Below are positions 1-10,271 of a stretch of DNA of 64,000 nt, one piece after another. A program made the translations under genes and the position numbers. Below the pieces are notes generated by a model. That model was given only the letters and a program-made list of their open reading frames with translations, did not search any database and was not told the DNA's origin. Within the stretch, counting starts at the first letter, position 1, and each line of letters opens with the position of its first letter. The DNA lies in contig CM040094.1 of NCBI GenBank assembly GCA_022496805.1, positions 6,223,501 through 6,287,500 of the forward strand. The letters run 5' to 3'. This DNA is from Pohlia nutans (Eukaryota; Streptophyta; Bryopsida; Bryales; Mniaceae).

Positions 1-495
1 AACATAGAGTCTGAAAATAGTAAGTAAACCACTCACAATTCACCACACACGGATTGTGCAATTAGGAAGAGAAGGTACACTAAATTGAGTCGTTTGGAGG
101 GCCCTGAACTGGGTTGTTGTAGAATTCAATGTCTCCCTCGGAAGAAATTGTTGACCAACCCATTGTTTTCCACAGTGCTGGTGGAGATGCTCTTAGGGTC
201 AGCTCTGAATAGAGCTTCAAGGCATCTCTACCACCAACTCTGAATTGTATTCTGAAGGTCATTCAATGTGGTTCCCTACCAACAGAGAGTCAGAAAATAG
301 TAAATAAGCCACTCACGCATAGATTGTGCAATCACGATTGCAATTAGGAAGAGAAGGCACACTAGATTGAGTCGTTTGGAGGGCCCTGAACTGGGTTGTT
401 GTAGTATTCAGTGTCTCCCTCGAAAGAAAAGAAATTGTTGACCAACCCATTGTTTTCCAGAGTGCCGGTGGAGATGCTCTTAGGGTCGGCTCTGG
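1..495. repeat. Tandem duplication of a MITE plus gene-1 3' end
   Basis: Bases 1-215 and 281-495 are two diverged copies of the same stretch at a 280-base offset. Each copy holds a segment with GGAGGGCCCTGAACTGGG, ends with a terminus reading GGTGGAGATGCTCTTA, and carries about 18 bases matching the 3' end of the gene at 480-1223. Because each copy contains both the MITE end and a piece of the gene, this is a local duplication made after the MITE inserted, not two insertions. The first copy runs off the left edge of the window. Confidence 0.75.
213..479 (-). mobile_element. Harbinger-like MITE (family S, copy 2)
   Basis: One end reads, on the minus strand, TAA then GAGCATCTCCACCGGCAC. The other end, near 213-235, is a degraded form of the same terminus (GCATCTCTACCACC). 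The same family is complete at 19395-19717, where the TTA target duplication can be read. Termini of the type GAGCATCTCCAC with a TTA or TAA duplication fit the PIF/Harbinger superfamily. No transposase is present. Confidence 0.6.
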
Positions 496-1223
496 ACAGC
501 GTCGATTCGGCAGCAAATGGAAGAGAAGAACGACTTCATGCTCACGCTCCGTTGCATTCGTTTTTGCTTTCTGCAGGGAGATGGGATCACGCAAGACTCG
601 TCGGAGAGGACGCTGTGGCACGAGACGAATTGCTGGTTCCAGTCCGGGCTATGGCTGCCATTTGATCCCGCGTCGACCTCCGCCGCGGAATGAATAATCC
701 CATTCACGGCGCCAGTACTACTGTTCAGGTACGCCGTGGAAATGCTAGCCTCCTGCGCCTCGCCGTCGTCTTGGTCTGCGAAACCGAATCCAAGCTCGTC
801 GCTGCTGCTTTCGGCGTTTCGGACGCAGCGCAGAAGCTCCAGGACGGGCACGCAGAATGATGGCCGGGAATTATTGGATGTTGCTGCTGCAGCGGCGAAG
901 ACGTCGTGGTCGACCCCGGGGTGGTGGAACGAGTGGTCCATGGGCAAGCCGATGAGGCTGCCCAGCGTGATGCGGCGCGAGTCCTTGAAGAACGACGACG
1001 CGGCTTCGGAGTCCGAGGACGACGACTCCCCGACGTCGGAGAAGAAGGGCAGCAGGAACGTCGTCTGCAGGTTCATGAATTGCTGCTGAAACGCCAGCGC
1101 TACTGCTGGTGATGGTCGACTCGGCGTGTGGATTGCGATGCACGACGTCAGTCCGAATGGCCATCCTGCTAACGATGCGGAAGAACCCTCCTGCTGCTTC
1201 GTCTCCTCTATCTCCATAGCCAT
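480..1223 (-). CDS. At3g17950-like plant protein, C-terminus altered by a MITE
   Basis: An intronless 247-residue reading frame. The first ATG (1221-1223) is followed by MAMEIEETKQ. Residues 21-24 read WPFG. Residues 67-94 form a serine-rich stretch leading into FFKDSRRITLGSLIGLP. A W-P-(L/F)-G-L start and a serine-rich segment before a (I/T)TLG-(S/T/N)-L-(I/M)-G motif are what I recall of the Arabidopsis At3g17950 family, whose biochemical role is not known. The rest is low in recognisable structure: an acidic stretch near 138-158 and a basic one near 217-230. The stop codon TAA sits exactly where a Harbinger-like MITE begins, so the TAA may be its target duplication and the original C-terminus may have been longer. 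Family assignment is moderate; that the frame is coding is fairly likely, because it is long, GC-rich and intact in an AT-rich region. Confidence 0.62.
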   Translation of the reverse strand: MAMEIEETKQQEGSSASLAGWPFGLTSCIAIHTPSRPSPAVALAFQQQFMNLQTTFLLPFFSDVGESSSSDSEAASSFFKDSRRITLGSLIGLPMDHSFHHPGVDHDVFAAAAATSNNSRPSFCVPVLELLRCVRNAESSSDELGFGFADQDDGEAQEASISTAYLNSSTGAVNGIIHSAAEVDAGSNGSHSPDWNQQFVSCHSVLSDESCVIPSPCRKQKRMQRSVSMKSFFSSICCRIDAVQSRP

Positions 1224-1238
1224 CGATCAGTCAGTGCA

Positions 1239-1860
1239 ACCTAATGTCTACTAGCCATGGATCCAGAGATCGACAGACAATCAGAAGGGGGATTAGAACG
1301 GCAAGGCTCTGAGCTACAGAACGAGACAGAACGAATCTGAAACCTAATCTCTACTAGCCATGGATCCAGACATCGACAGAAGGGGGATTAGAACGGCAAG
1401 GCTCTGAACTACAGAACGAGACAGAACGAATTAATCACAACACCCAATCGATGAGTTACTAGCTTAATTCAGCCATGGATCCAGTGATCGATAGACAATC
1501 ACAAGAACGAGCATACGAATCACGTAGCTCTTACAACACCGAATCGATGAGTGCTAGCTTCAGCCATGGATCCAGTGATCGCAGACATCGACAATCAGAA
1601 GTCGATATACGTACACACTAATGCAAATTCAGGTTGCAGTTTTGGCCACTGATATCAACTGGGACGATTGATGCAAAAGCAGTTCGATCACAAAGCTAGT
1701 GGGATTAGAACGACGAATGGCATACTAATTAATCACGTTGCGCTTACGACACCCAATCGACAAGTACTAACTGAATTCAGACATCGACAATCAGAGGTCG
1801 ATCGATACGCTAATGGTAATTCAGGGTGGCAGATTTCAACAGGGAAGTCCTGCAATTGCC
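1239..1860. repeat. Degenerate tandem repeat upstream of gene 1
   Basis: The block TACTAGCCATGGATCCAGA, followed by an ATCGACAGACAATC-like segment and AACGAGACAGAACGAAT, recurs near 1249, 1353, 1459 and 1555, with weaker copies to about 1860. The unit is roughly 100 bases. The array lies immediately upstream of the gene at 480-1223, which is transcribed leftward, so it occupies its promoter or 5' untranslated region. No open frame runs through the units. Confidence 0.75.
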
Positions 1861-2639
1861 GGCTCTGCAAAGCCAACACGAAAGTAATCCTCCTGCTGCT
1901 GCAATATTCTGTAAGCTAGCCGAAACTCTACGTTACGTAGTACTTAGACTGTCAATTCCTGCCACCACCAAGCTCCATATCGATATTAGCAGTCCAGTAC
2001 GAGCTCTCCCGAAACAAAAAGACTTGTGCGTGACGCACAATTCATCTAGCTACTCACGTGCCACTCTCGGTAATGTGATTGCTGTGAGTTGTCTCCTTTG
2101 GTTCCGAAGGAGAGAGAAGAGTACTAGCTTGGCTAGCTGCGAGCTGCAATCAGTGCAGTGCTCTCATGGCGCTGGCATGGATTTGGACTTGAGTGGTGGA
2201 AGAGAAGAAAGGATGATGATGATGATGATGATGATGAGCAGTGTCAGGGAATGGCAGTGATGAGCTGTGGCGCTTTGGTCAAGCTAAGCTAGCTCTGAAG
2301 AATTGGAAGAACTGAAGAAGCTCTGAACACTCTGAACTCATGCGGGTGAGTGGCGTCCCAGGGAACATGGTGCAGCACAGGCTAAGTATCTTCCTTTTCC
2401 GCAACGACTTGGTAAGTTAGGGACGTACTAGTACCACCCATAATATAAAATCGCCTCTCACTGCCAGTCAAAATTTCACTGTATGTTGAAAAATGAAAGA
2501 GCTGGGTTTCCAACGCATCGAAAAATGCAATATTTGGTCTCATTGTGCAAAAGTTACGAACGTACCACCCAAAATTTAATCACCACTTATTGTTAAACTG
2601 GTCTATTTTTTTATTTTTTTATTTTTTTTTGAAACAAAT
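1861..2639. other. Non-coding stretch with a short GAT microsatellite
   Basis: No gene is visible here. Bases 2212-2236 are an uninterrupted GAT repeat. The segment 2488-2560 (GAAAGAG...TTTCCAACGCAT...AAAAGTTACGAA) is repeated in the same orientation, diverged, at 3790-3856 and more weakly near 25485-25540. This marks an old dispersed repeat that I cannot classify. Confidence 0.5.
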
Positions 2640-2765
2640 GACTGACGTTTCATTGCGAAATAAGCGGCTAATTTTCTACCTTAGTATTTACCCGAAATTT
2701 ATTTTACAATTTCTTATTGTTCAGGTGCGTAACTCCCGATAACTCCTCAAAAATGAAGCGTTTTG
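2640..2765 (+). repeat. Dispersed repeat K, copy 1
   Basis: This segment is homologous to 52870-52990 in the last-third introns of the second dioxygenase gene. Both contain TTTACCC(G/T)AAATTTATTTT, then a gap, then TAACTCCT(C/T)AAAAATGAAGC. No termini or target duplication could be fixed, so its class is unknown. Confidence 0.5.
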
Positions 2766-2768
2766 TAG

Positions 2769-3698
2769 TCTCTCAATAGAGTTAACCCCTAAACGTCCTC
2801 ACCTATGTCCAGTTTGGGCAGTTTTGCAAAGATGCATTATAAAATGCAACTAACATGAATTTTTGAAACTTGATGTATGAATAAAAGTTATACATTTTGA
2901 ATTTTAGATTCTATCCATACGGTTAGATCTATGATTGCTATCATTAAAAAAATTCTACAAATTTTGAAACATTAAATAAAAATTTATTTTGAAATTTGAT
3001 TACGAATAAGATATTGACAGTCTATCGATGAAATTTGTTGTGATGGGTTATAATGTAGTACTCTAGGTGTAGTGATTTTTGGAGATTTTTTGGATGCTTG
3101 ATTTTATGAGTTTATTTTTTCAAGAACATTTTTAGACTAAAATCTTCAATATTTTGGGTGAAACACTGCAACACAAAATGAGGCATAACTTTTTTAGAAA
3201 TTGTTTCCTTTTCAATCGGATCACACAAACATGAAGCTAACTTTCCATAAAAAATTCAGTAAAAAAATCACACTACAAAAAGTGCACGACGGATGAGAAA
3301 CTACGGATGAAATCTGTACATCATGCAAAATATGCATGGTTGGGCAGTTAGGGGTTAACCGAAAAGAAGGCCTTGGAACATGCCTTTTCAACCTTCTTTC
3401 AAGCGCTCTTTTGAGCTGCCTTGAGCTATGTTTGGGTTGAATAGTGTCGTGTCATAACTTGTCCCCTTGTGGGCCATGGGCTTGGAGCTTTGGTAGGAGG
3501 TGTGGAAGTCATTGCGAGGTGTGGAGAATAATGACAGTGGCTTGCTTTAGATTGTCTCCCAACTCACCTTGAACTAGTTTTCGGTCTATTTATATTTCAA
3601 TGTGAGTTCAAGAGGAGTTCAAGAGGAATTTGCTAAACCTTTCCTCTTTGAGCTGACTTTTCGGTTAACTCTAATGAGAGACTAAGTTACAAGCGTTT
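2769..3698. mobile_element. Inverted-repeat element O, host of a TTAA element
   Basis: The left terminus GTCTCTCAATAGAG continues, across the inserted TTAA element, into TTAACCGAAAAG. The right terminus at 3659-3690, read in reverse complement, is GTCTCTCATTAGAG-TTAA-CCGAAAAG. The two arms match at 24 of 25 positions. The interior (3370-3655) has no open frame. The right arm keeps a single TTAA where the left arm has the insertion, which makes this element a built-in control for the transposition event. The class of the outer element is unclear. Confidence 0.7.
2782..3358 (+). mobile_element. TTAA MITE family A, copy 1 (577 bp)
   Basis: It begins TTAACCCCTAAACGTCCTCACC and ends with the reverse complement of TTAACCCCTAACTGCCCAACC. 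The TTAA at each edge is the target duplication, proven by the intact arm of the host element at 3661-3690. Copies of the same length lie at 5795-6370 and 15785-16361. It is AT-rich and non-coding. TTAA duplication with CCC termini is diagnostic of the piggyBac superfamily; mobilisation would need a transposase from elsewhere. Confidence 0.88.
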
Positions 3699-5767
3699 TT
3701 GTAGGCAAAGACAACAAAATGGACATCACAGAACTAGACAAATGACCACCAAACTAGACAAATGACTACCTAACTGATCAAAGTTTTATTGAAAGAGTAG
3801 AGTTTCCGACGCATGAGAAAATGCAATATTTAGATACTTTATGCAAAAGTTACGAAAGTTTAAAGTTGGTCTGGTGAACAGATATTTAGGTCGTCTACAT
3901 TTTTCTTTTTTTTAATGAACATGTACCCATTGTCTAAGATTTTAAGGAGAGGTTGACGAGGTCACTCTGGTTTTCTTTTGTCGAAATACATTTATTTTAT
4001 TTTATTGTATAATACTGCGGTACAGTTTTGGTTTTTTTCGGTTTTTTTTGAAATGGGTGTTTGAAATTTTCAAAATGGGCAATCAGATGGAAATAAAGGG
4101 GGCGGTAAGTAGCCAATTATTGATCTTGAAACTGAAGTCACGTAAATTAAGCTGAATTGATCGGTTGTGATTCGGGAAGCACTTTTATATTCTCTTGTAA
4201 TCGGGACATGATTGGCGACGTTTTCAAAGCTTTTGAACTTTGAACTGTTTGAACAGGAGCTCCTTTGCTATTCCTGCCGTTTTTGAATTAAAAATGATAG
4301 AAAAAAAATTAATTAATGAAAAACTATTCCTGAATTCACTGCTCAATCACACGCTGCAATGCTGCATGTTTGAGGTAGGGCTCCCATTCCCGTGCGGTTT
4401 CGTTTCCTGTCGGTTGAAAAAGTCTCCCGTTTACTTTCTTACAATTCGGTTTCTTCTATTTGTGAAATTAAAAAAAATTAAAAATTAAAAATCTCCCATC
4501 CAGAATGTGTCATTTTGACTTGTAACTTTGTATGAAGTTAGTTTGATTGGTGTCATACATCAACCCAGAAGTAATTGAAATTGAGTTTTGAGTATAGGTA
4601 GGGTGAAAATAAGGAGTTTTGCATAATAGAAATGGGAGTTTGTTCAAGGACTAAATATTCCGAGATGGAGAAGAAGAAATCATGAAGAGGCGAAGTAATT
4701 TTGTATTTTTAGCCCTTGTAAATATTTTTTCTACAAAAGTGAAAAGTTTGTCAAGTCCTTTAGTGGTTATATAGGCTCATTTTGAATGGTTGCTAGGGCT
4801 GATCTCAATCAATAATGGGTTAAAGTAAATGCAAGAAAATTAAGAAAAAGGAAAAATTAATTATTTTCAAAATTACAAGAAAAGAAAAGATAAAGATGAA
4901 TAATGAACATAAAAGAATTGTTTGATTATAATGTAAGGGATTGTGAAAAGACTATTTTTTAAAGATTTTTTTAGACAAGTTTTTTAATGCGCCTCGGGGC
5001 TAAGTACATGATTATATGGCCAAGTACATAAATTGCAAATTGCGTGTTATTTTTGAAATTGGTGCATTCGTTCGACCTTGACCCCTAAAAGTCAGGCCTA
5101 TGATCATAGAATCATGCTTTACATATCACACTCAAACCACATCTTTATTACAAATCATGAATTTCTTGTAAAATTTGGTGAAAATTTGAAATCACTATGA
5201 ATTTTGAAGTAGTTGTAAAGAAAATTCATATCAATTACAAAATGTACTCAATTATTCCTTTTTTTTTTTTTTATCAAATGTCTAAATTTCTATGAAAGAA
5301 AGTTTAGTCAATGAAAATCATCAATGTATCTAAATTTAAAAAATTGCTACACTATAGTAATACCCACCAAATTGGTAACTGCAGTAAAAATATTCAATTT
5401 TCAAAGTTCTTCAAAAGTGCATAGAGGAATACAAACTAAACTTTGCAAGCTGCATTTTTTGAGTTAAGCTCAAATGCTATAGAAATTATTTTTATGGCCT
5501 AAATTTATTTTAAGCATAAAAGCAAAAGATTCCAAAACACACAATACAATGAACTCATTTTACAACTCCTTTGTAGTTGGGACTCTATGTAAAATCTAAA
5601 AATAGATTGAATGATCTAAATTTAACTTAAAAGGGTGGCATGACGAATCAAAATCCTTCACAAATATGACTCAATGGAAATCATCCATGTAGTTGTTGAA
5701 ATTGAATAGTAAGTGCGTTACATTCATAAGTCAGATTTGGCCTCCCAAGCATTTAGAGGTTAAAAGG
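3699..5767. other. AT-rich intergenic stretch without recognisable genes
   Basis: I see no coding region, RNA gene or complete element in these 2 kb. A repeat of the 2488-2560 segment lies at 3790-3856. Homopolymer runs are common (for example the T-run at 5260). Short frames such as the one at 4240-4488 have the composition of random AT-rich sequence. Confidence 0.5.
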
Positions 5768-5794
5768 TTAACCCCTAAATCCCAAGGACCCTCT

Positions 5795-6370
5795 TTAACC
5801 CCTAAACGTCCTCACCTATGTCCAATTTAGGCAGTTTTGCAAAGATGCATTATAAAATGCAATTAATATGAATATTTAGAACTTGATGTATGAATAAAAG
5901 TTATACATTTTTAATTTTAGATTCTATCTATACGGTTAGATCTATGACTGCTATCACTAATCTTTTTTTATAAATTTTGAAACATAAAATAAAAATTTAT
6001 TTTGTAATTCAATTACAAATAAGATATTGACAATATGTGGATGAAATTTGTTGTGATGGGTTATAATGTAGTACTTTAGGTGTAGTGATTATTGGAGATT
6101 TTTTGGATGCTTGATTTTAATAGTTTTTTTTTCAAGAACACTTTTAGACCAAAATCTTCAAGATTTTCGGTGAAACACTACAACACAAAATGAGGCATAA
6201 TTTTATCAAAAATTATTTCCTTTTCGATCGAATCACACATACATGAAGCTAACTTCTTATAAAAAATTCAGTAAAAAAATCACACCACAAAAAGTGCATG
6301 ACGGATGAGAAAATACGGATGAAATTTGTACATCAGGCCAAAAACGCATGCTTGGGCAGTTAAGGGTTAA
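5795..6370 (+). mobile_element. TTAA MITE family A, copy 2 (576 bp)
   Basis: It begins TTAACCCCTAAACGTCCTCACC and ends GGGCAGTTAAGGGTTAA. It is nearly colinear with the copy at 2782-3358. It sits only 27 bases inside the left end of an older relative, so an A element jumped into an A element. Confidence 0.85.
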
Positions 6371-6416
6371 ATTTGGCACTTTTGCAAAAATGCATTAGAC
6401 ATGGATCTAAGAGGAT

Positions 6417-6676
6417 AACACACATTTCATTAAAATTGAACCACATTTTGTTAAAATTGAACTACCAAACAGGAAAAGTGATATGGAGTTTGGCCCTTTT
6501 TAATAGAAGTAGGTCCCCAATTTTTCTACAACACTTTTATTTCACAAATAAGAGCATTGTAGAAACATTGGGGACCTATCTCTACTGAGAAGGATAGCAC
6601 TCCCCATAACTTTTTCAATATGGTTGTTTAGTTTTAACGAAATGTGGTCCAATTTTAACGAAATGTGTGTTGTATA
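6417..6676. mobile_element. Inverted-repeat MITE nested in a family-A relic
   Basis: Arms of about 50 bases at 6417-6469 and 6623-6676 are reverse complements with few mismatches. Each arm contains two tandem copies of ACATTTCRTTAAAATTGRACC. A shorter inner inverted repeat (GTCCCCAAT / ATTGGGGAC) lies between them. Termini start ACACACATTTC. A target duplication could not be fixed, so the superfamily is open. Confidence 0.65.
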
Positions 6677-7169
6677 CTTTGAACTTGATGTATGATAAAA
6701 GTTGTACATTATGAATTTTAGATTCTATCCATACAATTAAATCTATGATTGCTATCACCAATATTTTGTATAAAATTTGAAACTCAAAATTCAATTTTTT
6801 TTTGTAATTCAATTATGAATAAGATATTGAATCTATGAATGAAATTTATTGTGATAGGTTGAAATATAATACTCTAAGTGTAGTGATTTTTGGAGAGTTT
6901 TTGGTTGCTAAATTTTATGAGTTTACTTTTTTAAGAGCATTTTTTATTCATCTTGAACTAAAATCTTCAAAATTTCAATAAATCACTACACTATGAAATG
7001 AGACATAATTTTTTTCAAATCATCCCCTTCCTAATCGGTTTACACATGCATGAAGCTAAGTCCTTGTAAAATCTAAAGTACAAAAAACTCCACAATGCAA
7101 ATAGTGTATGATAGATGGAAAAAACATGAATGAATTTGCACATCCTCTAAAAAATGGACGCTAAAGAAG

Positions 7170-7975
7170 TTAACCCTTTAGTCCCTAGGGTACTGTAGTT
7201 GCGTGCACTAGATTTCACTAACATTTTTCAATATGATTGATACTATCAAAAATAAAATGAATTAAATCATAAAGTAACCGTACAATTTTATTCTCAACTG
7301 GAGTGGAGACAATTTTCCGAAATTAGAGAATCATCCAATGATGGATTTGCAAGACTATAATATGTCTTTGAATTGTACAATGCATACTCAAAAATGAGTT
7401 TTTAGAGGGTGTGACTTCAAAGTTAAATAGAATTTGGGTTAAATTTTCTAGAATGAAAGTGACGAGGTTCAACAACGGCCTATATCAACACCTCTTCTTT
7501 GCAATCTTTCATGTCAAGAACATACTCACACATGATCATTGTGAATTTCATAAATGAGAGTGACTTATCCATATACAATTTAGGAAAAAAAATTATATGC
7601 GAAAAATTCAAATCAGTAGGTACATTGATCAAGATTGGAATACATACACTACTAGAACATGAACAAGAGAACACAATCCAAAAAAAAAAACAAAAAAAAA
7701 AACGGGATAACAAACTTTTAAATACTAGAAATACAACATAATACATGTGTTGTTTTTGTAAGTATTTGTTGTATTTTGAGGTATTTGCAGTATTTTGGTG
7801 CTCTGGACATGGGTATTTTGATAGTTGGACAACTCCAAATTGAAATTTCTTCTTTTAAAAAATGCATATCATAAATCTCTGAATTTGAACTTCACAATTC
7901 AAATCCATTTTTTCATGGATTTTTTGTTATTTGCATTTCTCACACTCAAGTGATCAGAATGCAGTCAGCTAGATA
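7170..7975 (+). mobile_element. TTAA MITE family B, copy 1, 3' end lost
   Basis: It begins TTAACCCTTTAGTCCCTAGG and follows family B up to GTCAGCTAG near 7971. The expected GCACTAAAGGGTTAA terminus is missing. The sequence passes directly into family C internal sequence (AAAACATAGATGTG). This junction suggests a deletion or recombination that removed one end from each of the two neighbours. Confidence 0.75.
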
Positions 7976-8493
7976 TCGGTTAAAACATAGATGTGATAAA
8001 ATATGTGCCTTCTATATGTTTGATGAAGTTTGATTCAATAGAAAAAATGCAGTGCATCATCTCTACAAATTATTTGTACAGTTAAACCTCCAAAAATAAC
8101 TTTCAAATTTTTTCTGATGAATTTAAAAGCATTAACCTTTAAATTTTTTCATAAATTATAATTTGTAATTTATAAAAATAATAAAATTGATTAAAGTAGG
8201 TTTATTTATTGTAAACTTCCAAAAAGAAAAAAGAACGATAGAGGGAACATCAATACTTTGCCCAAATAGCAAATCTTATAACACTAAAACAATGTTCAAA
8301 TGATCCCTTTTGAAAATTTCTTCAAGATGGAGTTTAACTCAAATTGACATAATTCAAATTGTGCTAAACAATAGACTTGACGTAGTATTTTAAAATATTC
8401 TTTACTTTTTCAAATACATAGTTTTTATTTTGGGCAGTGTGCTAAAGTTGAGCAGCGACCAAAAAAATAGTTGTTTGAGCATTTAGGGATTAA
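7976..8493 (+). mobile_element. TTAA MITE family C, copy 1, 5' end lost
   Basis: It aligns with the complete copy at 10389-10939 from AAAACATAGATGTG onward and keeps the distal terminus, ending GTTTGAGCATTTAGGGATTAA. Its last TTAA (8490-8493) is also the first TTAA of the next element. Confidence 0.72.
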
Positions 8494-8723
8494 CCCTTAA
8501 AGGGCTGATGGGGATAGTAGATACGTTGGTGTATATCCAACATTTTGTTGTAAATAGAAAGTTCAAATTGAGATCGCAATAACTTACTAGAATCATATCA
8601 AAGTGAATTCTAACTTCACTTTTGATCTTAAACCCATAGGAAGTGTGGAATTATGCCAAATACAATGAAATATTGGTGTACAATACCGGTTAGAAAGGGC
8701 TTTCTAGACCTTTTAAGGGTTAA
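8490..8723 (+). mobile_element. TTAA MITE family D, copy 1 (234 bp)
   Basis: It begins TTAACCCTTAAAGGGCTGATG and ends CTAGACCTTTTAAGGGTTAA. The family is found again, reversed, at 26995-27226 and interrupted at 48629-48953. The termini themselves contain a second TTAA (CCCTTAAAGG), which elsewhere served as an insertion target. Confidence 0.8.
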
Positions 8724-8898
8724 ACTACACGAAAGCACATCATGAAAAGCAAGATCCAGAAAGGAACAAGGATTGAATAGGAACAAAATCTGACTCAATG
8801 ATATGAGGATTGAAGAGTACAAACAAACTGAGAGAAATTCAACAATATGAGAGGATTCAAATAATGCTCACTACTTTTTTTTAACAAATCTAGAAGCT

Positions 8899-9441
8899 TT
8901 AACCCTTTAACGTCCCGATTCAACACTGTTTTCAAAGATTTGTTATAAAATGGTTGATGAAAAACGAAAATGGAGTTGACGTACAAAACAAAGTTGTAAA
9001 TGTCAATGTGTAGATAACATCCGTACGGTTGGATTCATCATATTTATTATTAATACTTTTAAAGTAATTTTGCAAGGTTTTCTCTTGAAATTCAATTAAA
9101 AATCCAAAATTAACACAATTTTTAAAAAAAATATTGTAATGAAATTAGAATGACATGCACTACGAGATGGTATGGTTTCCATTATTTGATTCTACTTACT
9201 ATGGAAAATCATATTTAATGTCTGTCTTTTTAAACTAAGATTGAAACTTGACATTAATCACTTTTGTAAATATTCAAAAATTCACATTATCTTATTTGGA
9301 AAATCCATACTATACAAATGGCATACAACTAGCACAAGAATGAAAAAAAAATGGATGAAAAACATCCGGTACCTACAGAAATCGAGTTGCTGAAATTCAT
9401 CCGACGTCCAGAATCTGGACGCTGGCGCGCTAAAGGGTTAA
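8899..9441 (-). mobile_element. TTAA MITE family E, copy 1 (543 bp)
   Basis: It begins TTAACCCTTTAACGTCCCG and ends GGCGCGCTAAAGGGTTAA. Just inside the right end is an imperfect palindrome, CGTCCAGAATCTGGACG (9404-9420), in an otherwise AT-rich element. The same subterminal palindrome is kept in the copies at 16709 and 44431. Such subterminal motifs are often transposase-binding sites (inference). Confidence 0.82.
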
Positions 9442-9472
9442 ACACTGCTTTTTCTTTCTTTTGTTTCTTATA

Positions 9473-10011
9473 TTAACCCCTAAATGACAGAGGGGTAAGG
9501 GCAAAACCTAAATGTGTTATAAAATGTTGCTTTTAGAACTTCGATGAAGTTTGGTCCAAAAGAGAAAATGAGAAGCACGATATTTAGTAATTATCCAACT
9601 TTCAAAAAATGTTTTAGATACTCATTAAACGAATTTAGAAGCATTTATCGTAGAATATTCACCAAAATTACAATTTTTATTTTTAGAATTTGAAATTTGG
9701 TATGATTGGTTGAAACTAGGCATTCTACTTTAAAGTTCAGAAAAGTAAAAATTTAGAAATAGGGAACATCTTTACTTACCCGAAATAGTAAGTTTTGTAA
9801 CACTATGACAATGTTGAGGTGTTTGTCTTTGAAAATTTCTCTTTGATGGAGTTTAACTCGGATTGACATGATTCAAATTGGGATGGAAAGTAGACTTGAC
9901 TTCCTATGTGAAAATATTTTTTATTTTTAAATTTATTTATTTTTTCATTCTGGGTAGCTCGTTAAAAAGGGCAACGACCATAAAATGGTTGTTTGGTCAC
10001 TTAGGGGTTAA
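9473..10011 (+). mobile_element. TTAA MITE family C, copy 2 (539 bp)
   Basis: It begins TTAACCCCTAAATGACAGAGG and ends TTTGGTCACTTAGGGGTTAA. It is a diverged full-length member, clearly colinear with the copies at 10389 and 36460. Confidence 0.8.
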
Positions 10012-10271
10012 AGGTGCACACCAGTGTGCATTTAAAAAAAAAATCCCAAAATTTCATTATAAAGAGGTTGATGATCACCAATCCCCTTCAATTCATAGCA
10101 TGAACTTCAAAAACTGCATGATTAGGGTATCAGTGATTGCTAACCCCATGAAATTTACTATTGAAACTTGTAATCAAAATTTTGTGGTACGTGCACATTT
10201 CACATTGCAATATTGCATGTGTGTTTTGGCATAATTAGTATTTTATTAGCCGAACAAGCCTAAAAGTGTTG

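Larger units (their letters stand above)
5768..7173 (+). mobile_element. Diverged TTAA MITE of family A carrying two nested insertions
   Basis: It starts TTAACCCCTAAATCCCAAGG at 5768 and ends ACGCTAAAGAAGTTAA at 7173. After removal of a younger family-A copy (5795-6370) and a second inverted-repeat element (6417-6676), the rest aligns along its length with family A. Examples are CTTGATGTATGATAAAAGTTGTACATT and the segment GGTTGAAATATAATACTCTAAGTGTAG. Its final TTAA is also the first TTAA of the family-B element at 7170. Confidence 0.72.

Noticed and set aside
736..1112. Open frames on the plus strand across gene 1
   Set aside because: They are shadows of the 247-residue minus-strand frame. 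Their low-complexity, arginine- and serine-rich translations match no family.
2782..3358. Interstitial telomere sequence
   Set aside because: CCCTAAA appears once per element end, never in tandem, and always as part of the TTAACCCCTAAA terminus.
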